Below are positions 1 to 8,016 of a DNA stretch of 21,649 nt, piece by piece. Numbering within the stretch: the first letter of the stretch is position 1; every line of letters begins with the position of its first letter. This stretch comes from Ignavibacteria bacterium. Its GTDB lineage: Bacteria; Bacteroidota; Ignavibacteria; Ignavibacteriales; Melioribacteraceae. The DNA is taken from assembly GCA_003233295.1 (NCBI GenBank), contig QILJ01000067.1, positions 1-21,649 on the forward strand. The letters run 5' to 3'. Under the pieces are notes generated by a model, which saw nothing but the letters and a program-made list of their open reading frames with translations, did not search any database and was not told the origin of the DNA. The translations under genes and the position numbers were made by a program.

Positions 1-47
1 AATTTCAGCTATTAAATAATAATCCTCTAGATTTCGCAATTAGAATT

Positions 48-281
48 TTAATCTAATATCTTCAAAATCGCTCTTTTACCATCTTTAGCAGCTATAGCAG
101 TCAGCAAAGTTCTCATAGCTTGAGCCGTTTTACCTTGTTTGCCGATAACTTTTCCAACATCGTCTGAACCAACTTGCAAAGTCAACTCAAGCGATTTGTC
201 ATCTTTTTCCTGTACATCGACACTTACATTTTCCGGTGTGTCAACAAGGTGTTTCGCGATAAATTCGATGAATTCCTTCAT
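48..281 (-). CDS. khpA: KH-domain RNA-binding protein KhpA
   Basis: A 77-residue protein consisting of a single KH domain. The RNA-contacting GxxG loop is GKQG at residues 47-50, inside VIGKQGKTAQAMRTLL, which is typical of the KhpA (YlqC) family. KhpA is a cytoplasmic RNA chaperone that in other bacteria dimerises, often with KhpB, and affects cell-envelope and division transcripts; this role is known from the family and not visible here. The start is ATG, preceded by an AGGTA element. It follows rpsP by 68 bases, and ffh-rpsP-khpA is a common bacterial order, usually continued by rimM and trmD, which would lie beyond the left edge. The 47 bases left of its stop show no coding sequence. Length and sequence are normal for the family. 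Confidence 0.93.
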   Translation of the reverse strand: MKEFIEFIAKHLVDTPENVSVDVQEKDDKSLELTLQVGSDDVGKVIGKQGKTAQAMRTLLTAIAAKDGKRAILKILD

Positions 282-349
282 GAGAATACCTATAATAATA
301 TTAGAAAAAAGGGCACTTAGTTGTTTATAAAGCTCATGAAAAAGGACAA

Positions 350-820
350 CTATTCTTCGGTCTTCTCCTCTTCATTCACTTCCTCAGAAGCAGCGCCCTC
401 TGCCTCTGGAACACTTTTTTCATCTTTTTGTTCTTTAACAGACTCTTTTTTCTTTTCTTTCAAACTCTCTTTTTTCTCAGCTTTCGTACTTAATTTAGCT
501 TCTTGCTGCTTTAACCATTCATCAATTTTTTGATTTACTTCTTCTTCACTTAAACCGGATTTAAGTAATTCTCTTTTATATAAAATTCCTTTTCGAGATA
601 ATAATCCCTTAACAGTTGTAGTTGGCTGAGCACCTACTCCTAACCAATATAACACTCTATCTTCTTTAATATCAACAGTTGCTGGATCAGTAATTGGATT
701 ATACAAACCTAACGTTTCAATAAATTTACCGTCTCTTGGCGAACGCTCATCAGCAGCAACAACCTTATAAATTGGTTGTCTTTTCTTTCCCATCCTTCTT
801 AATCTTATCTTAACAGCCAA
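350..820 (-). CDS. rpsP: 30S ribosomal protein bS16, TTG start and long charged tail
   Basis: Ribosomal protein bS16, needed for 30S subunit assembly. Residues 1 to about 80 are the conserved S16 fold, beginning [20 protein letters not shown]. After about residue 110 comes a low-complexity tail rich in Lys and Glu that brings the length to 156, against about 80-90 residues in E. coli; long tails are known in Bacteroidota-type bS16. The start codon is TTG: the conserved MAVKIRL begins exactly there, the preceding codon is a stop, and a strong GGAGGT ribosome-binding site sits seven bases upstream. The next in-frame ATG (codon 10) would remove conserved residues. It stops with TAG. It lies 29 bases after ffh and is probably co-transcribed with it. 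Confidence 0.96.
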   Translation of the reverse strand: MAVKIRLRRMGKKRQPIYKVVAADERSPRDGKFIETLGLYNPITDPATVDIKEDRVLYWLGVGAQPTTTVKGLLSRKGILYKRELLKSGLSEEEVNQKIDEWLKQQEAKLSTKAEKKESLKEKKKESVKEQKDEKSVPEAEGAASEEVNEEEKTEE

Positions 821-827
821 TTATTTA

Positions 828-833
828 ACCTCC
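828..833 (-). promoter_or_regulatory. Strong Shine-Dalgarno fixing the rpsP TTG start
   Basis: The minus strand reads GGAGGT here, seven bases before the TTG at 820-818. This near-perfect anti-SD match supports TTG as the true start and may offset the weak start codon. Confidence 0.8.
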
Positions 834-849
834 GTTTAAATATTTTATA

Positions 850-2184
850 TTAATTAAATTTTAAATTACCAAAATTTTTCAACATTTTCCTATTTTTATT
901 TGATTTGAACATTTTCATCATTTTGTTCATCTCATTAAACTGTTTTATCAGTCTATTTACATCTTGAATTGAATTCCCGCTTCCTCTTGCAATTCTTTTT
1001 CTTCTACTGCCATTCAGTATTTTCGGAGTCTTCCGCTCCTGCTTGGTCATAGATTGTATAATTGATTCGACTCTTACCAATTGTTTTTCATCTACATCAG
1101 CATTTTTGATATTTGCACCTAAACCGGGTATCATTCCTAATAAAGATTGAATTGAACCCATTTTCTTGATCATTTTAATCTGTTTAAGGAAATCCTCCAA
1201 ATCAAACTTATTTGACAACAATTTTTTCTCTAGATCTTCAGCTTCTTTCTCATCAATTTGAGCTTGTGCTTTTTCAACAAGGGAAACCACATCACCTTTA
1301 CCAAGGATCCTTGAAGCTAAACGATCCGGATGGAAAATTTCGATAGAATCAAGTTTTTCACCGAGACTAGAAAATTTAATCGGGACATCAACAACCGCTT
1401 TAATCGATAATGCCGCTCCGCCTCTTGAATCACCATCTAGTTTTGTTAGTACAACTCCGTTAAAATAAACTGCATCATGGAAAGCTTTTGCAGAATTTAC
1501 CGCATCCTGACCGCTCATCGAGTCAACAACGAATAATATTTCAGTTGGATTAACGGTTTCTTTTATTTGCTTAACTTCATTCATCAAATCTTCATCAACA
1601 TGCAAACGACCGGCGGTATCAATAATTATTGTATCAAGGTTGTTTTCTTTCGCATACTTTACAGATTCTTCCGAAATTGTTACAGCATCCTTACTTTCAT
1701 CAATCGAAAATACCGGTATGCTTATTTGTTTTCCTAGAGTTTTTAGCTGGTCTTTCGCTGCCGGTCTATAAACATCTGCCGCTGTTAAAAGAACTTTTCT
1801 GTTTCTATCTTTTAAGTATTTTGCTAGTTTTGCGCTGAACGTTGTTTTACCTGAACCTTGCAGACCAACCATTAAAATAACCGTTGGACCAGTCGGGTTA
1901 ATCGTTAGTTCCGACATTGACCCGCCCATTAGTTCCGTGAGCCTATCGTAAAGTATTTTAGTAATATGCTGACCAGGTGATACTGAAGCAAGAACTTCTT
2001 TTCCAAGCGCTCTTTCTTTTACATCATCAATAAATGATTTAGCTACCTTGTAGTTTACGTCTGCATCCAGTAAAACGCGGCGTAATTCTCTCATGGTATC
2101 CGAAATATTCTGTTCGGTCAATCTTCCTTGACCGGTAACCTTCTTTAGGGCTTTATCAAATTTTAAAGTTAAATCTTCAAGCAT
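850..2184 (-). CDS. ffh: Signal recognition particle GTPase Ffh (SRP54)
   Basis: The protein part of the signal recognition particle, which binds 4.5S RNA and targets nascent membrane and secretory proteins to FtsY and SecYEG. At 444 residues it has the normal length. The N-terminal helical domain spans about residues 1-90. The GTPase domain carries the G1 loop GLQGSGKTT at 107-115, then DTAGR near residue 190 and TKLDGDSRGG near 245. The C-terminal M domain (about 300-444) contains the RNA-binding stretch GSRRKRIARGSGNS and ends in Met/Lys-rich sequence. The start is ATG, preceded by AGGTTAGAG. It lies 35 bases after atpG and 29 before rpsP, so it is likely transcribed through from the ATP synthase genes. 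Confidence 0.98.
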   Translation of the reverse strand: MLEDLTLKFDKALKKVTGQGRLTEQNISDTMRELRRVLLDADVNYKVAKSFIDDVKERALGKEVLASVSPGQHITKILYDRLTELMGGSMSELTINPTGPTVILMVGLQGSGKTTFSAKLAKYLKDRNRKVLLTAADVYRPAAKDQLKTLGKQISIPVFSIDESKDAVTISEESVKYAKENNLDTIIIDTAGRLHVDEDLMNEVKQIKETVNPTEILFVVDSMSGQDAVNSAKAFHDAVYFNGVVLTKLDGDSRGGAALSIKAVVDVPIKFSSLGEKLDSIEIFHPDRLASRILGKGDVVSLVEKAQAQIDEKEAEDLEKKLLSNKFDLEDFLKQIKMIKKMGSIQSLLGMIPGLGANIKNADVDEKQLVRVESIIQSMTKQERKTPKILNGSRRKRIARGSGNSIQDVNRLIKQFNEMNKMMKMFKSNKNRKMLKNFGNLKFN

Positions 2185-2219
2185 ATTTCTCTAACCTATT
2201 TATAATCTTATCTTAGATA

Positions 2220-3101
2220 TTAGCTTTCTTTGAGGGCGTTAGCACCGGAAACAATCTCTAAAATTTCATTTGTAATTGAAGCTTGTCGGCGCTTGTTGTA
2301 AGTTAATTGAAGTGAGTTAATCATTTCTTCAGCATTTTCCGAAGCCATTTCCATAGCAGTCATTCTAGCGCCCAATTCAGCAGCGTACGAATTTAACAAT
2401 ACTGTCCACATCTGCACATTTAAATAGCGAGGCAGAAGAGAATTAATTATGCTGACTTTATCCGGTTCAAAAATATAATCAATGTTTATTTGCTCAGAAT
2501 CTTCGGCAGCTTCCGGTTTTATTGGATATAGTTCAAGCTGAGTAACTTCCTGCTGGGCAACAGACTTAAATTTATTATAAACTACAATAATTTTATCAAG
2601 TTCTCCATTCAAGAAATTTGAAGTTAATTCTTTGTTCAACTGTGAAACGAATTCAAATTTAAGATCGCTGAATATACCTGCGTATCCTTGAGCAACATTA
2701 TATTCGTGATTAATAAAATAATCGCGACCTTTTTTACCAATACAGTACAAAGACACATTATCATCACTCATTTGTTCAGAATAGGAATCAGCTATCAGCC
2801 TTTCAACTTCGGTGATAATATTCATATTAAAGGCTCCGCATAATCCCCTATCGGAAGTAACTGCAATTATTGCTACCTTTTCATCGCCTCTATCTTTAAT
2901 TAAAGGATGATCGTAGTTCTTTTCGGCTGCAAGTAATTGTCCTAGAACCTCTGTTAATTTTCGTGAATAAGGGCGAGCATTAATAATATTTTCCTGCGCT
3001 CTATTTAAACGAGCTGCAGCCACCATTTTCATCGCTTTAGTGATTTTTTGGGTACTTCTTACACCGGTAATTCTACGTTTTATATCTCTTAATGTCGCCA
3101 T
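2220..3101 (-). CDS. atpG: ATP synthase F1 subunit gamma
   Basis: The central rotor stalk of the F1 sector, coupling rotation of the c-ring to catalysis in the alpha3beta3 head. The N-terminal helix MATLRDIKRRITGVRSTQKI and the C-terminal helix with MASENAEEMINSLQLTYNKRRQ are the two conserved halves of the coiled-coil axle. SDRGLCGAFN near residue 85 is the conserved motif of the globular domain. Length (293) is normal. The start is ATG, 19 bases after atpA. It is the last ATP synthase gene of the cluster: ffh follows, where many bacteria have atpD and atpC, so beta and epsilon are encoded elsewhere. Confidence 0.97.
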   Translation of the reverse strand: MATLRDIKRRITGVRSTQKITKAMKMVAAARLNRAQENIINARPYSRKLTEVLGQLLAAEKNYDHPLIKDRGDEKVAIIAVTSDRGLCGAFNMNIITEVERLIADSYSEQMSDDNVSLYCIGKKGRDYFINHEYNVAQGYAGIFSDLKFEFVSQLNKELTSNFLNGELDKIIVVYNKFKSVAQQEVTQLELYPIKPEAAEDSEQINIDYIFEPDKVSIINSLLPRYLNVQMWTVLLNSYAAELGARMTAMEMASENAEEMINSLQLTYNKRRQASITNEILEIVSGANALKES

Positions 3102-3120
3102 AGATTTCTATTCAGATAAA

Positions 3121-4680
3121 CTAAGTAATTTTTTTACTTACTTTAAATTTTGTTAAAAATTCTTTAACAGCTTTTTCTAACTGCTTAACAGTTTCATCGC
3201 TAAGTACTTTTTCTTCTCTAACAGATTTAAGAATATCAGAGTAATTGAGTTCAACGTATTCAATAAATTCGCTTTCAAATCTTTTTACATCTTCAAGCGG
3301 AAGTTCATCCATGTAGCCTTTAGTACCGGCAAACACACTTACAACTTGTTTCTCAACCGGTATCGGCTGATATTGACCTTGTTTAAGAAGTTCAACTAAA
3401 CGGGCACCTCTAGCCAAAGTTCGTTGAGTAGATTTATCAAGGTCTGAACCAAATTTTGCAAATGCTTCCAGCTCACGGTAAAGAGCAAGATCTAATTTCA
3501 GAGAACCAGCAACTTTTTTCATTGCTTTTATCTGTGCGCTGCCGCCCACACGGGATACACTAATTCCAACGTTAATAGCCGGACGTACACCTGCGTTGAA
3601 TAAGTTCGGTTCCAGATATATCTGTCCATCAGTAATGGAAATTACGTTTGTGGGAATATAAGCAGACACGTCACCTTGCTGAGTTTCAATTATCGGTAAA
3701 GCTGTAAGTGATCCACCACCCAGACTATCATTTAGTTTTGAGGCTCTTTCCAGCAAGCGTGAATGGAGGTAGAAAATATCACCAGGATAAGCTTCACGTC
3801 CCGGAGGTCTTCTGAGCAAGAGAGATAACTCTCTATAAGCTACCGCTTGTTTAGAGAGATCGTCGTAAACAACTAAAGAATGCTGACCTTGATCACGGAA
3901 AAATTCTCCAAGCGTGGCGCCGGAATAAGGGGCAATATATTGAAGCGGTGCCGGTGTTGACGCTGAAGCATCAATAACCGTTGTATATTCCATCGCTCCG
4001 GTTTCTTCAAGTTTTGCCACAACCTGAGCAACGGTAGAATCTTTCTGCCCAATGGCAACATATACGCAAAACACAGGATCAATCCCAATAGCTTTAGCTT
4101 CTTCTGTATGAGTAAATTTCTGATTGATAATTGCATCGATTGCTACAGCTGTTTTACCTGTCTGTCTATCCCCGATAATTAATTCCCTTTGACCTCTGCC
4201 GATCGGGATCATAGCATCAACAGCGGTAATACCTGTCTGTAACGGTTCCGATACTGATTGACGGGTAACAACTCCCAGCGCTTTGCGCTCAATAGGCATA
4301 TACTTATCATGCTGAATAGTTCCCTTTCCATCCAGAGCTTCACCAAGCGGATCAACTACTCTGCCTAACAAAGCAGTACCGACAGGAAATGATGTAAGGC
4401 GTTTAGTCCTTTTAACAGTATCACCTTCTTTGATCAGCTGACTTTCGCCAAAGAGCACACATCCAACGCTGTCCTCATCTAAGTTCAGCACCATTCCCAT
4501 TACATCATTCGGAAATTCCACTAACTCACTTACCATCACTTTGGATAATCCATATACTCGTGCAATACCGTCCCCAACTTGGAGAACCGTACCGACATCA
4601 TAAATTTCCGTTTCGTTATCAAAACCGGATAGTTGTTGTCTTAAAATTGCTGATATTTCATCGGGTCTAACTTCAGCCAT
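3121..4680 (-). CDS. atpA: ATP synthase F1 subunit alpha
   Basis: The non-catalytic nucleotide-binding subunit of the F1 head. The 519-residue protein has the N-terminal beta-barrel domain (about 25-95), a Walker A motif GDRQTGKT at 170-177, the region around [20 protein letters not shown] with the family signature, and the arginine finger in SVSRVGGS at about residue 377, which completes the catalytic site of the neighbouring beta subunit. The helical C-terminal domain is complete. The start is ATG, preceded by AGGTATAAAT. It lies 29 bases after atpH and 19 before atpG and stops with TAG. No residue expected for function appears to be missing. Confidence 0.98.
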   Translation of the reverse strand: MAEVRPDEISAILRQQLSGFDNETEIYDVGTVLQVGDGIARVYGLSKVMVSELVEFPNDVMGMVLNLDEDSVGCVLFGESQLIKEGDTVKRTKRLTSFPVGTALLGRVVDPLGEALDGKGTIQHDKYMPIERKALGVVTRQSVSEPLQTGITAVDAMIPIGRGQRELIIGDRQTGKTAVAIDAIINQKFTHTEEAKAIGIDPVFCVYVAIGQKDSTVAQVVAKLEETGAMEYTTVIDASASTPAPLQYIAPYSGATLGEFFRDQGQHSLVVYDDLSKQAVAYRELSLLLRRPPGREAYPGDIFYLHSRLLERASKLNDSLGGGSLTALPIIETQQGDVSAYIPTNVISITDGQIYLEPNLFNAGVRPAINVGISVSRVGGSAQIKAMKKVAGSLKLDLALYRELEAFAKFGSDLDKSTQRTLARGARLVELLKQGQYQPIPVEKQVVSVFAGTKGYMDELPLEDVKRFESEFIEYVELNYSDILKSVREEKVLSDETVKQLEKAVKEFLTKFKVSKKIT

Positions 4681-4709
4681 ATTTATACCTATTATTTTTT
4701 CAAATCTTT

Positions 4710-5267
4710 TTAATTTAAGATAATATTGTTTTGCTCAAACAATTTTTTTCTTAATCTGTTCAGTTGCTGTTTAACGGAAGAATCGAGAACAGTATCGTTT
4801 ATTTTAACTACGAAGCCGCCGATTAGTGATTCATCAATTGAATAAAACGGCATTACTTCTTTCTTTGTAAATTCTTCGAGTGAACTTTGCAATTGTTTTT
4901 TCTGTGCTTCGGTCAATTCAACACAACTTTTTATATACGCCTCAACACGATTGATTTTTATATTGTATAGTTCTTTAAACCTTTTAAGAATATCATAGAT
5001 GACATCTTCTCTATTCTTCTTTACAATAAATTGAATAAAACTATTAGAAACATCGCCCACTTTATCTTTGAAAATTTCATTCAAGATTGTTTCTTTCTTC
5101 TCGGGACGGATGACCGGACTTTTTAGAATTGTACGTAATTCCTTTGAGCCGGCTATTCCGTTGAATACCAGCTGCATATCATCAGCTACTTGATCCAGAA
5201 TATCTTTTTCCGATGCAAGTTCCATTAAAGCATTAGCATATCTTGTGGCGATGTTGTAACTACTCAT
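4710..5267 (-). CDS. atpH: ATP synthase F1 subunit delta
   Basis: The peripheral-stalk subunit that joins the top of the alpha3beta3 head to the b subunits. At 185 residues it matches the OSCP/delta family: the N-terminal helical bundle begins with [13 protein letters not shown], and the C-terminal part contains [28 protein letters not shown], split here as [12 protein letters not shown] and [13 protein letters not shown], the conserved ending of the family. The start is ATG, only two bases after the TGA of atpF, so translation is probably coupled. It lies in the normal order F-H-A-G, 29 bases before atpA. Confidence 0.96.
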   Translation of the reverse strand: MSSYNIATRYANALMELASEKDILDQVADDMQLVFNGIAGSKELRTILKSPVIRPEKKETILNEIFKDKVGDVSNSFIQFIVKKNREDVIYDILKRFKELYNIKINRVEAYIKSCVELTEAQKKQLQSSLEEFTKKEVMPFYSIDESLIGGFVVKINDTVLDSSVKQQLNRLRKKLFEQNNIILN

Positions 5268-5269
5268 TA

Positions 5270-5818
5270 TCAGTTCTTATTTAAATCTTTCAAATATTTA
5301 TCAATCAACTTAGTTTGTTTCTCTTTATCAAGATTTTCTCGGATGATCTTTTCTGCCGCTTCAATTGCAATTTCGGCAACTTGATCTTTCAATTTATTAA
5401 ATGCTTCTTGATTTTTTCTTTCAATCTGGGCAGTTGCTTCTTTTATCATTTTTGCAGCTTCCGATTTACTCTCTTCAAGCATCTGATTTTTTACTTTTTC
5501 GGCATACTCTCTGCCTTGGGCAATTACTTTTTGAGCTTGTTCTTCAGCTTTAGCTAAGTTTGCTTCATTTTTTTTAAGAAGTTTTTCTGCTTCTTTCTGA
5601 GCTTTCTCGGCACTATCCAGGGAATCTTTAATTAATGCTTCACGTTCGTCTAAAGAAGCCAGAATCGGTTTCCAAGCGATCTTTTTTAATACTAACAGCA
5701 GGAAAACAAATGTTACCACCACCCAGAAAATCAATCCCGGGTTAACATCCAATAATCCTCCTGAAGATTCACCACTTCCGCTAAAAGCCAGAAGAGCTAA
5801 ATTTAAGATTTCAGCCAT
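5270..5818 (-). CDS. atpF: ATP synthase F0 subunit b
   Basis: The membrane-anchored peripheral stalk of the ATP synthase. A short N-terminal segment is followed by one transmembrane helix (about residues 27-45, [20 protein letters not shown]), then KKIAWKPI and the DERE region, then a long charged Ala/Glu/Lys helix forming the dimeric stalk, with ARVIA-like repeats running to about residue 165. Length (182) is slightly above the E. coli protein (156) and normal for this group. Only one b gene is present, so no b/b' pair is indicated. The start is ATG with an AAGGAT ribosome-binding site. It lies 67 bases after atpE and two bases before atpH. Confidence 0.96.
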   Translation of the reverse strand: MAEILNLALLAFSGSGESSGGLLDVNPGLIFWVVVTFVFLLLVLKKIAWKPILASLDEREALIKDSLDSAEKAQKEAEKLLKKNEANLAKAEEQAQKVIAQGREYAEKVKNQMLEESKSEAAKMIKEATAQIERKNQEAFNKLKDQVAEIAIEAAEKIIRENLDKEKQTKLIDKYLKDLNKN

Positions 5819-5846
5819 TTGATCTATCCTTATTATAAAAATTGAG

Positions 5847-5868
5847 GAAGCATAATTTATAATGCTTC
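5847..5868 (-). other. Inverted repeat between atpE and atpF
   Basis: The 67-base gap between atpE and atpF, the longest inside the atpB-to-atpG block, holds a perfect 7-bp inverted repeat: arms GAAGCAT (5847-5853) and ATGCTTC (5862-5868) with an 8-base loop. In the transcript it would form a hairpin just after the atpE stop, with no proper T-run behind it. It may be an mRNA-stability or partial-termination element that helps make more c subunit than b; that role is inferred. Confidence 0.4.
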
Positions 5869-5885
5869 TCTATATAACTTTAAAA

Positions 5886-6104
5886 TTACTTCAATGCTAA
5901 AAGAATACAAATAACCAGAGCAAACAGAGAAATACCTTCAATAAGAGCCGCAGCAATAATCATCGAAGTTCTGATTTCTCCAAGGGCTTCCGGTTGACGT
6001 CCACTAGCATCCATTGCAGAGCTAGATAACTTTCCAATTCCTAAAGCTCCACCAATAACTGTTAAGCCGGCACCAATTCCAGCAGCTAAATATGCATATT
6101 CCAT
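5886..6104 (-). CDS. atpE: ATP synthase F0 subunit c (proton-type rotor ring)
   Basis: The 72-residue hairpin protein that forms the rotating membrane ring. It has two hydrophobic helices (about 4-33 and 46-71) joined by the conserved polar loop GRQPEA. The ion-carrying carboxylate is Glu56 in AALIEGISLF. Sodium-coupled rings have a Gln in helix 1 and a Ser directly after the Glu; here these positions are Ile and Gly, so proton coupling is expected. This alignment was made by eye against the known Ilyobacter-type motif. The start is ATG with a clear AGGAG six bases upstream, a better ribosome-binding site than most genes of the cluster have, consistent with the need for many copies. It lies 34 bases after atpB. 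Confidence 0.97.
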   Translation of the reverse strand: MEYAYLAAGIGAGLTVIGGALGIGKLSSSAMDASGRQPEALGEIRTSMIIAAALIEGISLFALVICILLALK

Positions 6105-6110
6105 GAGTTT

Positions 6111-6115
6111 CTCCT
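6111..6115 (-). promoter_or_regulatory. Shine-Dalgarno of atpE
   Basis: AGGAG on the minus strand, six bases before the atpE ATG. It is worth noting because neighbouring atpB has no recognisable ribosome-binding site; the difference fits higher translation of the multi-copy c subunit. Confidence 0.6.
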
Positions 6116-6138
6116 ATTATAGTTTATTCTAAATTAAT

Positions 6139-6984
6139 TTAATGTTCTTGATGAACAGCCATTCCAATGAACAAAGCTGTGAGCATCGTAAAAATATATG
6201 CTTGAATTAAAGCAACTAAAATTTCCAACAGATAAATAAACAGCGCAAATGCAACCGATACGGGTGCTACGTAAAAAGTCTTGAGGATAAAAATTAATCC
6301 TATTAAAGAAAAAATAATAATGTGCCCGGCAGTCATATTTGCAAACAACCTCACTGCCAAAGCAAAAGGTTTAGTGAACAATCCTAATATCTCAACAATA
6401 AACATAATTGGCAATAACCATGCTGGAACTCCCCCAGGAATCAAGCCCCTAAAATATCCGAATACTCCATTCTTCATCATACCCCCGCCCTGAATAACAA
6501 TAAATGCAATAATCGCAAGAGTGGCAGTTACAGAAATGTTACTTGTAATAGTAGAACCGTTTGGAACAAGTCCTAAAAAGTTACTGAAAAGAATAAAGAA
6601 AAATACTGTAAGCAGATATGGTAAAAATTTCTCATAACCTTTTCCAATTGTAGGTTTAGCAATATCATCTCTTACAAATATTATCATTACTTCCATAAAA
6701 TTTGTAAAGCCATGCGGAACCAAAGATTTTTTATAAGCATTAGCAGCAATCTTAAAAGCTATTATTAATAAGACTGCAACAATCCACAAAAACACCACGT
6801 GTTTTGTGATAGAAATATCCAACCCGAAAAGTGACATATGGGGTAATGGAATTGACCCAAACGGTGCAAAGTCAAACTCGTGTGAATCAAGGACATGATG
6901 CATTATCCAGTCGGATTCGCCACCGCTATTAATTTTGGACGCAACAAGTGTATCTTGTACAGATTCGCTTATAGAAAAAATCAT
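6139..6984 (-). CDS. atpB: ATP synthase F0 subunit a
   Basis: The stator membrane subunit forming the two proton half-channels against the c-ring. The 281-residue protein has an N-terminal hydrophilic stretch, then five to six hydrophobic helices from about residue 58 onward. The essential arginine is Arg212 in AVRLFANMTAGH, and the conserved glutamine is Gln261 in ALIQAYIFTML; both are intact. The extended N-terminus with its DSHEFDFAPFG segment resembles Bacteroidota/Chlorobi a subunits. The start is ATG without a recognisable Shine-Dalgarno. It lies 15 bases after the atpI-like gene and 34 before atpE. Confidence 0.96.
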   Translation of the reverse strand: MIFSISESVQDTLVASKINSGGESDWIMHHVLDSHEFDFAPFGSIPLPHMSLFGLDISITKHVVFLWIVAVLLIIAFKIAANAYKKSLVPHGFTNFMEVMIIFVRDDIAKPTIGKGYEKFLPYLLTVFFFILFSNFLGLVPNGSTITSNISVTATLAIIAFIVIQGGGMMKNGVFGYFRGLIPGGVPAWLLPIMFIVEILGLFTKPFALAVRLFANMTAGHIIIFSLIGLIFILKTFYVAPVSVAFALFIYLLEILVALIQAYIFTMLTALFIGMAVHQEH

Positions 6985-6999
6985 AAAAATTTGGTGAAA

Positions 7000-7380
7000 T
7001 TATTTTCTTAGTTTTTTATTTCCCTTATGAAAATACTTGATCTCTGTGATAATACTCAAACTGTATAAAATCAAGAATACTAATATAAAAGCATATTTAT
7101 CAATTTCCAAGAAAATTAGAACTATCACAAAGCCAATTAGTAAAAAAAAGACCCTAACTCCCATTCCACCTAAATTTAATAACATAAAAACTTGATTTGA
7201 GCGATTAATCGAAAGGTAATAAAACAATAATGCGGCAGATAAATTAAATAAATTCAGCAATAGAGCAGCAGAAATTGATATAAAAACTATCTGATCAATA
7301 ACAGAAGTTAATTTTAGAATTAAAATTATTACTATTAATGGGATATAAATAAAAAAAATAGGGCTAATTATCTTTTTCAC
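7000..7380 (-). CDS. AtpI-like four-helix membrane protein
   Basis: A small, very hydrophobic protein of 126 residues with four predicted transmembrane helices (about 5-23, 31-56, 65-91 and 95-113), an arginine inside helix 3 (GGMGVRVFFLLIG), and a basic C-terminus (HKGNKKLRK). Position directly before atpB and topology match the AtpI family, proposed to help assemble the c-ring or to move Mg2+; sequence similarity is weak by eye, so no symbol is given. The start is GTG, and its first 17 bases overlap the end of atpZ, which suggests translational coupling. Fifteen bases separate it from atpB. Confidence 0.75.
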   Translation of the reverse strand: MKKIISPIFFIYIPLIVIILILKLTSVIDQIVFISISAALLLNLFNLSAALLFYYLSINRSNQVFMLLNLGGMGVRVFFLLIGFVIVLIFLEIDKYAFILVFLILYSLSIITEIKYFHKGNKKLRK

Positions 7381-7639
7381 TTTGCTGTTTTTTATTTAAA
7401 TTTAAAGTAGCTTTAATAACGTTGTAGATACCCGCAAAACCACCGAACATTGAAAAAGATATTGTTAGCCATGGCTCGGTATCAAAATACTGATCGAGCC
7501 ATCTGCCAAAAAAAAACATTAGAACTATTGTTGCAGCTAGTTGTGTTCCTAACCCAAGATAGGGACCAATATCTCTATACGTTTTATTTAGATCAGCTTT
7601 CTTCTTCTGCTGGTTCTTCTTCTTCTGGTTCTGGTTCAT
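7364..7639 (-). CDS. atpZ: AtpZ/AtpI-family protein
   Basis: A 91-residue protein with a Lys/Gln-rich N-terminus and two transmembrane helices (GLGTQLAATIVLMFFFGRWLD and WLTISFSMFGGFAGIYNVIK regions). YRDIGPYLGLGTQLAATIVL and the GRWLD between the helices are characteristic of the AtpZ family (ATPase gene 1), proposed to act with AtpI in magnesium or calcium uptake or in rotor assembly. The ATG at 7639 is preferred; the frame is open to 7663, but that gives an unlikely hydrophobic extension. With this start the gene overlaps the 3' end of the bactofilin gene by 47 bases and the atpI-like gene by 17. It stops with TAG. Confidence 0.87.
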   Translation of the reverse strand: MNQNQKKKNQQKKKADLNKTYRDIGPYLGLGTQLAATIVLMFFFGRWLDQYFDTEPWLTISFSMFGGFAGIYNVIKATLNLNKKQQSEKDN

Positions 7640-8006
7640 TATTATAACTGCTGCTGTAATCAACAGAAGTATTGTTGCTGTTCATCTTGCTCTTACCGTC
7701 AAAGATTGAGCCCTCGTTAACCACTAGTATTCTGGCTGTCAGATCTCCTATCAACCTCGAAGTTGATTCCAAAACTATTTTCTCCGACGCTTCAACAATA
7801 CCGTCAACTTTTCCGCTGATCGTAATATTCGTTGCTTTAATATTTCCCTTAACTATACTTTTATCACCAAGTGTAAGGTTGCCATTTATTATTATATCCC
7901 CTGTGAAGTCCCCGTCGATACGGACATTGCCTTCACTGGTTAATTTTCCCTCGAACTTTAAACCATTACTGAGAATACTGATCTCTTGGTCGTAATTTTT
8001 TCCCAT
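7593..8006 (-). CDS. Bactofilin (polymer-forming cytoskeletal protein)
   Basis: A 137-residue bactofilin. Residues about 15-105 form the repetitive right-handed beta-helix domain, with alternating hydrophobic residues and Gly/Asp turns (GNVRIDGDFTGDIIINGNLT, then KGNIKATNITISGKVDGIVE). Such proteins self-assemble without nucleotide into filaments under the membrane and organise cell-wall enzymes. The tail (about 110-137) is Ser/Asn-rich and then strongly acidic (EPEPEEEEPAEEES); its codons overlap the start of atpZ. The start is ATG with GGGAG upstream, ten bases after the M23 peptidase gene. Bactofilin-M23 pairs are known cell-shape modules in other bacteria, where the bactofilin recruits the peptidase; the same is inferred here. 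Confidence 0.93.
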   Translation of the reverse strand: MGKNYDQEISILSNGLKFEGKLTSEGNVRIDGDFTGDIIINGNLTLGDKSIVKGNIKATNITISGKVDGIVEASEKIVLESTSRLIGDLTARILVVNEGSIFDGKSKMNSNNTSVDYSSSYNNEPEPEEEEPAEEES

Positions 8007-8016
8007 TTTTTCTCCC

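Noticed and set aside
282..349. Terminator between rpsP and khpA
   Set aside because: A T-run is present on the minus strand but no stem precedes it.
3873..4136. An 87-codon open frame on the minus strand inside atpA
   Set aside because: Lies entirely in another frame of a highly conserved gene and has no recognisable domain.
7672..7995. A 107-codon open frame on the plus strand opposite bactofilin
   Set aside because: Mirror image of the repetitive hydrophobic pattern of the bactofilin beta-helix; no ribosome-binding site and wrong direction for the region.
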